A stretch of 14,040 nucleotides of DNA, taken from Dehalococcoidales bacterium (lineage in GTDB: Bacteria > Chloroflexota > Dehalococcoidia > Dehalococcoidales > RBG-16-60-22). Positions 7,260 through 12,475 of this stretch are shown piece by piece. The position numbers and the translations under genes are program-made. The stretch lies in NCBI GenBank assembly GCA_030603605.1, contig JAUVXN010000025.1, forward strand, positions 1 through 14,040, given 5' to 3'. Positions within the stretch are counted from its first letter, which is position 1; every line of letters begins with the position of its first letter. Under the pieces are notes generated by a model. The model did not search any database and was not told the origin of the DNA. It was given only the letters and a program-made list of their open reading frames with translations.

Positions 7260-8744
7260 CTACTTGAAAAATAACGGCTGCACTATCGGTGCCAAAACAT
7301 GATTAACAATCAGCACATTAATCAAGAACAGAATAATAATACCAGCGGCAAGAATCAGTATAGGCACAAGAATTCTTGCCGAGGGCTCTCTTGCCTGCTC
7401 CACCTCTGCGGATAACTCATCGCTTGGTCTGATTGCAAAAATTTTCTCAATCACCCGAAAAAAGTAGGCAGCATTAAGCAGGCTGCTAGCCAAAATCACG
7501 GCGACGAAGACCCAGTTTTGGGCATCAATCCCACCCAGTATCAGATACCATTTACTGAAGAAGCCGCAGGTCGGCGGTATGCCCACCATGGACAGTGCCG
7601 CCACGGTAAAACAAGCCATCATCACTGGCATCTTGCGTCCCAGGCCGGCAAACTGGGATATCTCGTGAAGTCCGGTCTGATACTTGATACCGCCGGCAAC
7701 CAAAAAGAGGCTGCTCTTCATAAAAGCATGGTTAAGAATATGAAGCAGACCCCCAATGAGTCCCAGCGGGTTAGCCAGCCCGATTCCCAGTCCGATATAA
7801 GACACCTGGGCAACGGTGCTATAGGCAAGCATACGCTTGAACTCCTTTTGAGCAATAGCCATAACCGAGCCATAAATGATACCGACGGCGGCTAACCAAC
7901 CAATTATCGTAGTAACCGGCAGGACCTCAATAAAGTACTGGGGTTGGAAAACAGTGAGCATCATGCGAATTATAACGTAGGCGGCGACCTCAATCTGAAT
8001 CGCTGCCAGTACTGCTGCCACTACCGGCGGTGCATAGCTATGGGCATCAGGTAGCCAGACATGGAGAGGGAAGAGAGCCATCTTAATGCCCATGCCGATA
8101 ACGATAAGGGCGACGGCTGCCATTATCGCTGGTGAGCCATACAGAGGCGGCAAAAGCCGGGCGGCATCAGCCATATTGAGAGTCCCCGTGGAGAAGTAGA
8201 TAAAACCAACTCCCAGAAGATAGAAACTCCCGGCGATTGTCCCCAGCATCAGGTAGCGGAAACTGGCCACCACTGCCCGGTCCCCACCCAGAGTTATCAA
8301 GGCATAGCTGGCCAGGGAATAAATTTCAAGGAAAACAAAGAGGTTAAACAGGTCACCGGTAACTACCACGCCGACAAGCCCAGCAAACAGCAGCATAAGA
8401 AGTCCATACACGGGGACACCTTTTCGGGGAGTCAGATATAAACCAGCCTGAGGTGGGTAAATCACAACAATGAGACCAATAAACAGGACAATTATAGCCA
8501 TAAACGCCGAAAGATGATCGAGTACATATTCAATGCCAAAGGGTGGAGGCCATCCTCCCAGATAGTGGCGTAGTGTCCCTTCCGACAGGACTCGGAAAAA
8601 ACCGGTGCCGGCAGCTACCAGCGAGAGTGCTAGACCGATAACTGCCGTAATATATGCCCACTTTAGCCGCCATATTCCTACTAGTGTCGAAATGACGGCG
8701 AACAGTAATAACGGAGCAAGAGTGAGAATCGACAGACTGGACAT
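7260..8744 (-). CDS. mrpD: Na+/H+ antiporter subunit D (MrpD/MbhH type)
   Basis: This 494-residue membrane protein is the MrpD/MbhH-type antiporter subunit that couples proton movement to Na+ export. Family residues visible are E140 in TM5 (LFVFLEIYSLASYA), K221 in TM7 (GIKMALFPLHVWLPDAHSYAPP) and H335, H339 and K343 in TM12 (HILNHAFMK). In TM8 the position usually held by lysine appears to be glutamate E252 (AIQIEVAAYVIIR). The start ATG directly abuts the mrpC stop (TAAATG), so translation is probably coupled. It follows mrpC as in Mrp and Mbh operons, which supports the D assignment over the other two antiporter-like genes. Confidence 0.92.
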   Translation of the reverse strand: MSSLSILTLAPLLLFAVISTLVGIWRLKWAYITAVIGLALSLVAAGTGFFRVLSEGTLRHYLGGWPPPFGIEYVLDHLSAFMAIIVLFIGLIVVIYPPQAGLYLTPRKGVPVYGLLMLLFAGLVGVVVTGDLFNLFVFLEIYSLASYALITLGGDRAVVASFRYLMLGTIAGSFYLLGVGFIYFSTGTLNMADAARLLPPLYGSPAIMAAVALIVIGMGIKMALFPLHVWLPDAHSYAPPVVAAVLAAIQIEVAAYVIIRMMLTVFQPQYFIEVLPVTTIIGWLAAVGIIYGSVMAIAQKEFKRMLAYSTVAQVSYIGLGIGLANPLGLIGGLLHILNHAFMKSSLFLVAGGIKYQTGLHEISQFAGLGRKMPVMMACFTVAALSMVGIPPTCGFFSKWYLILGGIDAQNWVFVAVILASSLLNAAYFFRVIEKIFAIRPSDELSAEVEQAREPSARILVPILILAAGIIILFLINVLIVNHVLAPIVQPLFFK

Positions 8745-9122
8745 TTACTCAGGCATCTCTTTCATAATAGACATAATAGACCTATCATCCAAAGTCTTGT
8801 AAGCACGGTAGATAACCAATAAGAAAGCTAATGCTGCTCCGGTAAGGGAAAGACTTACCACAATGCCGGTCAGTATCAATACGTGCGGCAGCGGATTTAT
8901 GTATTTAGCTGCCTCTGTGCCAATCTGTGGGTCAATTACTGGTACCGTGCCCCCCAGCTTGGTAGCGCCTTCAATAAAAAAGAGAAAGATGGCGGTTTGG
9001 AAAATATTCATCCCGATGAGCTTTTTCATCAGGTTACGCTTTCCAAGCATGCCGTAAAGACCTAAGGCCAAGAGCATGACAATCATCAAATAAACGTAGC
9101 GGGATAGGAATAGCTCTACCAT
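8745..9122 (-). CDS. mrpC: Na+/H+ antiporter subunit C (NuoK-like)
   Basis: This 125-residue protein has three membrane helices and belongs to the NuoK/MrpC family, the small subunit at the interface with the D subunit. Conserved stretches are GKRNLMKKLIGMNIFQTAIFLFF (27-49, allowing family variation), with the buried glutamate E51 that follows, and NPLPHVLILTGIVVS (76-90), the strong MrpC/MbhG signature. I place the start at the ATG at 9122, overlapping the mrpB stop as TAATG; a GTG two codons upstream (9128) is possible but less favoured. The gene lies between mrpB and mrpD, as in all Mrp operons. Confidence 0.93.
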   Translation of the reverse strand: MVELFLSRYVYLMIVMLLALGLYGMLGKRNLMKKLIGMNIFQTAIFLFFIEGATKLGGTVPVIDPQIGTEAAKYINPLPHVLILTGIVVSLSLTGAALAFLLVIYRAYKTLDDRSIMSIMKEMPE

Positions 9123-9559
9123 TACCACCTTTCTCCAACTAAACTATCGAAAATCAAAACCAAGGTGCCAAAAACAGCCAGTCCTATTCCAATCTCGACA
9201 ATCAAGATGCCAAGGGCTCTCAGTTCAGCTCCATGCACCCATGGGATTGGCAGGTATGCGTAGTCCAAGAATGCTCCACCTGTTACCATGGGAATTATCC
9301 CGGAAAGTCCAAAGATTAACATACCAATGGCAGCAAGTGCTAGTGCTAACTTCGGCGGGAATTTTCGGTATGAGACCTCTCTACCCAAGTACAGCCTCTG
9401 CAATATGATGCTGACAGCTAACAGGACTCCTCCCTGGAACCCACCGCCAGGACCATAATGCCCGTGTATGATTACATAGATAGCAAATAGCTGAATGAAC
9501 GGGATTAATAAGCTACAAACGGTCCGAACTATGATGCTTTGGTACCTTTGTTTTATCAT
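9122..9559 (-). CDS. mrpB: Na+/H+ antiporter subunit B (MnhB domain)
   Basis: This 145-residue protein has four predicted membrane helices and the MnhB/MbhF signature HGHYGPGGGFQGG at 32-44, flanked by VRTVCSLLIPFIQLFAIYVI. A charged residue-bearing last helix (ALGILIVEIGIGLAVFGTL) is also typical. The ATG is supported by AAGGA 7 nt upstream and by the family N-terminus, so its 5' end overlaps the upstream mbhE-like gene by 47 nt. It is a structural subunit of the antiporter complex; its own transport role is not established in the family. Confidence 0.92.
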   Translation of the reverse strand: MIKQRYQSIIVRTVCSLLIPFIQLFAIYVIIHGHYGPGGGFQGGVLLAVSIILQRLYLGREVSYRKFPPKLALALAAIGMLIFGLSGIIPMVTGGAFLDYAYLPIPWVHGAELRALGILIVEIGIGLAVFGTLVLIFDSLVGERW

Positions 9560-9830
9560 CAGATTTCCTTTTCATGAGTATCAGGATACAAGCCAGACCT
9601 GCTGTAAAAATTACTACCGTTTCGCCAAGAGTGTCATAGCCGCGGTAATCAGCCAGCACGGCGGTAACAATATTGGGAGTATGGGTGTCTTCGACCGAGT
9701 TTTCGATATAGAACGGCGAAACATGAACATTAGCCGGAGCTTGAGGGTCGGCATGGTCCGGCAAGCCACTAGAGGCATATAGCATCAGAGCAAAAAACAA
9801 AATCATGATTATGGCACTAATCCACTTCAA
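9513..9830 (-). CDS. MbhE-like subunit (C-terminal MrpA domain as a separate gene)
   Basis: This 105-residue protein has two membrane helices (about 3-19 and 70-86). Between them lies the motif NIVTAVLADYRGYDTLGE (53-70), the signature of MbhE and of the corresponding domain of MrpA, where it reads NVV...DFRGFDTLGE. It is therefore one of the pieces into which MrpA is split in Mbh-type modules. The start codon is TTG, overlapping the stop of the upstream gene as TTGA; GGAGG 8 nt upstream strongly supports it, and no in-frame ATG lies nearby. The charged C-terminal tail overlaps the start of mrpB. Confidence 0.85.
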   Translation of the reverse strand: MKWISAIIMILFFALMLYASSGLPDHADPQAPANVHVSPFYIENSVEDTHTPNIVTAVLADYRGYDTLGETVVIFTAGLACILILMKRKSDDKTKVPKHHSSDRL

Positions 9831-10072
9831 TCTTCAGACCTCCTCCTGGTGAGGAATAAGGCAACAATAAACAATACCCCGGTTATACCTGCTCCTAGCG
9901 TTGCTTCAACAAAGGCGACATCAATTGCTCCCATCTGGGTAAACAATAACGCCACAAAGAAGCTGTATGCGGTTAGAGCCACCACTGCAGCCAGAAGGTC
10001 ACGGACAGAGAGAGCAATGACCGCAGTAACAATCAGAATAACCAGCAACCAAAAGTCAATTTGCCAAATCAT
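9827..10072 (-). CDS. MbhD-like subunit (DUF4040 domain of MrpA)
   Basis: This 81-residue protein has three hydrophobic segments and the DUF4040/MbhD signature. RDLLAAVVALTAYSFFVALLF is followed by GAIDVAFVEATLGAGITGVLF, with the conserved acidic E56. In long MrpA proteins this domain lies just after the N-terminal antiporter part; here it is a separate gene, as in Mbh and Mbx complexes. The ATG is preceded by a GGAAGGG stretch. A 64-nt AT-rich gap separates it from mrpG, the longest gap inside the operon. Confidence 0.88.
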   Translation of the reverse strand: MIWQIDFWLLVILIVTAVIALSVRDLLAAVVALTAYSFFVALLFTQMGAIDVAFVEATLGAGITGVLFIVALFLTRRRSED

Positions 10073-10136
10073 GCTTTTTTATTCCCTTCCCCTCAGTTTT
10101 GACCCATGCAACTTTAAATTAATCACAAGCTTATTA

Positions 10137-10466
10137 TCAACTCTTGTCTTCGCTGTCTGGCTTCTTTCTTCGTGTCCATGGCGGTAAGCCTGAACGTAGA
10201 GCCGCCCGTGCTATAGCATGGGTTGCCGTCGGATTAGCAATCAGCACAAAAATCAATATAAATAGTATCTTAACGGTACTGAGTTCCCACCCATTGAAGA
10301 CGGCTAAACCACTAAGGGTTAATATTGCTCCTAGCGTCTCTGATTTCCCCACGGCGTGGGTCCTGGTGTAAAAGTCAGGCAAACGAAGCAATCCGATACT
10401 ACTCACGGTTAAGAAAAAAACACCACCGACTATAAGCACCATAGCCACAATAGTCTGAACTGGCAT
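10137..10466 (-). CDS. mrpG: Na+/H+ antiporter subunit G
   Basis: This 109-residue protein has three predicted membrane helices and the MnhG/PhaG motif RLPDFYTRTHAVGKSETLG at 28-46, which in family members reads PDFYxRxHAxxKxxTLG. The gene starts at an ATG overlapping the mrpF stop as TAATG, with GGAGG a few nt upstream. The C-terminal tail is basic and charged. It is a small structural subunit of the Mrp complex, corresponding to MbhC in hydrogenase modules. Confidence 0.93.
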   Translation of the reverse strand: MPVQTIVAMVLIVGGVFFLTVSSIGLLRLPDFYTRTHAVGKSETLGAILTLSGLAVFNGWELSTVKILFILIFVLIANPTATHAIARAALRSGLPPWTRRKKPDSEDKS

Positions 10467-10735
10467 TAAGGCTCCTCCAACTTGCGATCAAAGTATTTCC
10501 CCAGCACGATTATGATAACGAAGTTCAAAAGTGCGTAGGCGATAGCGAGGTCAACAAACATACTAATTCGTCCAAAGATAAAGCCGATTAAGACCAGTAA
10601 AATAAAGCCGTTGGTTCCGACCAAACCAGCGGCGATTATCCGGTCAAATATAGTTTTACCCACAGCCACTCGGTACAGGGCAGCAGCGGTCAATAAGGCA
10701 ATAAAAATGGCAATACTCAAGAGAAAGGAACTCAT
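10466..10735 (-). CDS. mrpF: Na+/H+ antiporter subunit F
   Basis: This 89-residue protein has three membrane helices and belongs to the MnhF/PhaF family. The conserved GKTIFDRIIAAGLVGTNGF block (26-44, with D31-R32) and an acidic residue in the last helix (D62) are visible. It overlaps mrpE by ATGA and mrpG by TAATG, with GGAGG upstream of its start, so all three small subunits are translationally coupled. It corresponds to MbhB. Confidence 0.93.
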   Translation of the reverse strand: MSSFLLSIAIFIALLTAAALYRVAVGKTIFDRIIAAGLVGTNGFILLVLIGFIFGRISMFVDLAIAYALLNFVIIIVLGKYFDRKLEEP

Positions 10736-11340
10736 TGCTTAAGTGCCTCCAAAGAATATACCCACCTAGTAGCCGGGGGCTGTTCTTTCTCTTCCATGTA
10801 AACTTTCGCTATCTTGTTTTGCATTACAGCTCCTGCAAGTTCTTGAGCCAATGGTGGCTTCAGCGTATGAACTATATAATTCCCATTCTCGAGACTAACG
10901 GTTATCGTCCCCGGTGTCAATGTAATCGAATTAGCTAAAGTTACCTGGGCAATACCTTTTCGCATCCGGGTTCGGAACAGAAACAGGACAGGGTCAATCG
11001 GCATTTTGGGATGGAGTATAAGGTAAGCAACCTGGACATTAGCCATTATGATTCTGGAAAGCAGCCACGGTAAATAAGCTATAAAGCGCAACAACTGCAG
11101 GAAAACTGATCGGACTTTAGGCTCCACACGCTCACCGTGGCGTAACACAGAATATAGGATGTCATTGGTTAGAAATGTTACTAATCCGGCTGATATCACC
11201 CCTATGGCAATGTATTTCGCCTGATAGTGTCCAGAAAGGATTAGCCAAAACGCAAATAAAATAACAAACTGCAGGACTACACTAGTCCACCTTCCACGCC
11301 AGTGCCCTGTGGTTTTTTGTGCTCGAGATGTGCTTCTCAT
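10732..11340 (-). CDS. mrpE: Na+/H+ antiporter subunit E
   Basis: This is the first gene of the antiporter operon, 202 residues with the start used here. It matches the MnhE family: an N-terminal pair of helices (FVILFAFWLILSG and the following AIGVISAGLVTFL), then RFIAYLPWLLSRIIMANVQVA, LANSITLTPGTITVSLENGNY and a soluble C-terminal part. It is somewhat longer than usual because of about 20 basic residues before the first helix. ATG 11340 is preferred to the in-frame GTG at 11352 because GGAG lies 11 nt upstream of the ATG but would overlap the GTG. It corresponds to MbhA. Confidence 0.92.
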   Translation of the reverse strand: MRSTSRAQKTTGHWRGRWTSVVLQFVILFAFWLILSGHYQAKYIAIGVISAGLVTFLTNDILYSVLRHGERVEPKVRSVFLQLLRFIAYLPWLLSRIIMANVQVAYLILHPKMPIDPVLFLFRTRMRKGIAQVTLANSITLTPGTITVSLENGNYIVHTLKPPLAQELAGAVMQNKIAKVYMEEKEQPPATRWVYSLEALKQ

Positions 11341-11490
11341 TCGTTCAGGCACTCCGTGATGAGTACCACAAACGTGGCACTGATAATAGTGAGTCCCCCC
11401 GCATAAGCCTTTCGTCCTTTCTTTTTGATAGAAGGGAGCGAAGAAGTCCTACCTCCACCTGCCGCCACCCGCCCTTAATATGCCTACCAG
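11341..11490 (-). promoter_or_regulatory. Structured 5' leader of the antiporter operon
   Basis: About 150 nt lie between the predicted transcription start and mrpE. On the RNA strand there are, in order, a G-rich run with eight GG steps (11448-11474), a bulged hairpin TTCG-TCC-TTC against GAA-GGA-CGAA (about 11412-11443), and a 7-bp hairpin GTGCCAC/GTGGTAC with a GTTT loop (11363-11380) just ahead of the ribosome binding site. A 19-codon ORF (ATG CGG GGG..., ending TGA 4 nt before the mrpE ATG) also fits in it. No known riboswitch is recognised. Confidence 0.4.
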
Positions 11491-11496
11491 AAAAAT

Positions 11497-11525
11497 AATC
11501 TACCACGATGAAAGGGTTTAGTCAA
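11497..11525 (-). promoter_or_regulatory. Promoter of the mrp antiporter operon
   Basis: On the minus strand TTGACT (11520-11525) is separated by exactly 17 nt from TAGATT (11497-11502). It is the only good sigma-70-like promoter found by eye upstream of mrpE, and it would start transcription near 11490. Confidence 0.6.
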
Positions 11526-11577
11526 GGGATTTACCATTCTTCCCTTTCCCCGGTTCCGCAACAAAATGTCCACAGCC

Positions 11578-11607
11578 TTGCCCCAAAATGCTATTTTGCG
11601 GTAAAAT
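11578..11607 (+). promoter_or_regulatory. Probable former promoter of the tRNA-Ser gene
   Basis: On the plus strand TTGCCC (11578-11583) and TAAAAT (11602-11607) are 18 nt apart, and the tRNA-Ser 5' end follows 10 nt later. It would now transcribe only the tRNA fragment and the scar behind it. Confidence 0.4.
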
Positions 11608-11617
11608 CTTGAAGCAG

Positions 11618-11656
11618 GGAGAGGTGTCCGAGTGGTTGATGGTGCCGCTCTCGAAA
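11618..11656 (+). pseudogene. 5' half of tRNA-Ser(CGA), broken after the anticodon loop
   Basis: The 39 bases match the 5' half of a bacterial tRNA-Ser: acceptor strand GGAGAGG, TG, the D-arm sequence TCCGAGTGGTTGATGG, anticodon 5' stem CCGCT (11645-11649) and loop CTCGAAA (11650-11656) with anticodon CGA. The expected 3' stem AGCGG, variable arm, T arm and acceptor 3' strand are absent; the sequence turns into unrelated TTTGCCACTAGG exactly at the end of the loop. No matching 3' half was found elsewhere in the window. A break at the anticodon loop is the typical footprint of tyrosine-recombinase integration into a tRNA gene. It is not a functional tRNA. Confidence 0.75.
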
Positions 11657-11685
11657 TTTGCCACTAGGTATGAAAAGGGGTTAAA

Positions 11686-11740
11686 TTAGCTTCAAATCGG
11701 TAAAAACTGGTTATTTGTGGAATTGGCATTTTGAAGCTAA
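11686..11740. repeat. 11-bp perfect inverted repeat
   Basis: TTAGCTTCAAA (11686-11696) is matched in inverse orientation by TTTGAAGCTAA (11730-11740), with a 33-nt spacer. It begins 30 bp after the tRNA-Ser breakpoint. A tandem ATTAGCAAATT / ATTAGCAAAAA follows at about 11765-11786. Such short repeats are typical of recombinase arm sites, but that role is inferred. Confidence 0.5.
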
Positions 11741-11816
11741 GAAAATCTGTAGTCTCAACGCTTCATTAGCAAATTATTAGCAAAAAGGACTGCCCCAAAA
11801 CAGCTATTTTGGCAGT

Positions 11817-11998
11817 TTTACCCCCTCAACAACCCATCTGCTACCTATCGGGCGCAACTATATAATATATAAGAGCCCTTTACTACTATGCCGGAGTAAG
11901 TGTTTACTCTTTAGCCTGAGAATGTAGCTACTGAGGCCGAAAACTACCCCCTAGCTAACTTTTTTGGCACATTTACCCCTTATTTCAGCTATGAGTTA
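11817..11998. other. Non-coding stretch, no gene seen
   Basis: There is no plausible ORF on either strand. It contains a GGGC...GCCC stem enclosing TATATAATATATA (11850-11878) and a perfect GAGTAA-GTGT-TTACTC palindrome (11894-11909) that would suit an operator. Nothing else is recognisable. Confidence 0.4.
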
Positions 11999-12103
11999 GG
12001 AGACAAGAGGGGTATTGCCGGGGTAAATAATGAGTGGGAAAACATTTTAGCCTCAAAAGTATGTGATAGGGGGGGTGCTGCCATGGCTAATCCCCTTGTC
12101 TCC
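11999..12103. repeat. 105-bp segment bounded by imperfect inverted repeats (MITE-like)
   Basis: The left end GGAGACAAGAGGGGTATTGCC (given with minor gaps) is the inverse of the right end GGCTAATCCCCTTGTCTCC. The outer 9 bp, GGAGACAAG, match perfectly and the inner part matches with small indels. No coding potential and no clear target-site duplication are visible. Confidence 0.45.
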
Positions 12104-12129
12104 ATATCTCTCTCATAGGTGAAGTCAAT

Positions 12130-12198
12130 CTCAATCAATATCTTTGCCTCAGTGAGAGTAGTGAATATCTCACGATTGAGCAACTCATCTCTGGCAAA
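12130..12198 (-). pseudogene. IS3-family-like transposase (OrfB) remnant
   Basis: A stretch of about 23 codons reads F-A-RDELLNREIFTTLTEA and KILIE. This is the pattern RDELLNGEIF.TL.EA..LIE found near the C-terminus of IS3-type DDE transposases, just after the catalytic glutamate region. The surrounding frame is unrelated: the WRxxYNxxRPHSSLGY block that should follow is missing, and the integrase core before it is missing too. It is therefore a short scar of an insertion sequence. The similarity rests on memory of the family pattern. Confidence 0.55.
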
Positions 12199-12278
12199 GA
12201 CGCTGTGGCCCATTCGGCAAAGCCCTTGTTTGATGTCAAAAACTTGACCCTAGCCAAGCCCATCTGCCTTTTTACTTC

Positions 12279-12413
12279 TTACGGGACATTGTAGCCTGGC
12301 AGGTCATGCTGCCAGGCTGGCTCCAGAGCTGGAACGTTCGTCCCTTCTGGCCTTACTACAATCACGCGCTTTAATGGGTCCCATTCGTTCCAAGAATTTA
12401 CGACCTTCGGCAT
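12279..12413 (-). pseudogene. N-terminal stub of a glycine/inosamine amidinotransferase-like gene
   Basis: The minus strand has an ATG followed by 43 more codons and TAA. It begins MPKVVNSWNEWDPLKRVIVV and continues RPEGTNVPALEPAWQHDLPG. The SWNEWDPLKxVIVGRxEG...P..EPAWQ.DLP pattern is the N-terminus of the L-arginine:glycine amidinotransferase family, whose members run to about 350-420 residues. These enzymes move the amidino group of arginine to an amine acceptor. Everything after residue 44, including the catalytic Cys/His/Asp region, is missing; the next recognisable sequence is the transposase scar. The stub starts 62 nt downstream of the ureohydrolase on the same strand, so the two were probably one operon. 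The ribosome binding site is weak. It was too short for ordinary ORF calling. Confidence 0.7.
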
Positions 12414-12475
12414 TGCAATACTTTTCTTTATTTATTAGGCTGTGCCTTTATAGGTAAAGCTTCAATTATCCAGAC

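Larger units (their letters stand above)
11579..11811. repeat. Pair of short near-palindromic direct repeats flanking the tRNA-Ser fragment
   Basis: TGCCCCAAAATGCTATTTTG at 11579-11598 recurs as TGCCCCAAAACAGCTATTTTG at 11791-11811. The copies differ only around the centre. Each is nearly palindromic (CAAAA..TTTTG). The second copy also forms the stem CTGCC/GGCAG (11790-11815) followed by TTTTA and could act as a weak terminator. Confidence 0.5.

Noticed and set aside
3769..11340. Calling the membrane operon NADH dehydrogenase (complex I)
   Set aside because: NuoL, NuoK and NuoM similarity exists, but MnhB, E, F and G subunits are present and nuoB, C, D, H and I are absent, so it is an Mrp/Mbh-type antiporter module.
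11341..11445. In-frame upstream extension of mrpE encoding a CxxC- and His-rich peptide
   Set aside because: The frame is open from a TAG near 11447, but it has no ATG, and the only alternative start there (GTG 11352) is poorly placed relative to GGAG. The CHVC pattern is probably chance.
11989..12213. A 74-codon minus-strand ORF as an intact small gene
   Set aside because: Only about 23 internal codons resemble an IS3 transposase; the rest is unrelated sequence running into the inverted-repeat segment, and there is no ribosome binding site.
12293..12318. Perfect 10-bp hairpin AGCCTGGCAG/CTGCCAGGCT that looks like a terminator
   Set aside because: It lies inside the coding sequence of the amidinotransferase stub (PAWQHDLPGY) and is not followed by a T tract on either strand, so it is best explained as coincidental coding sequence.
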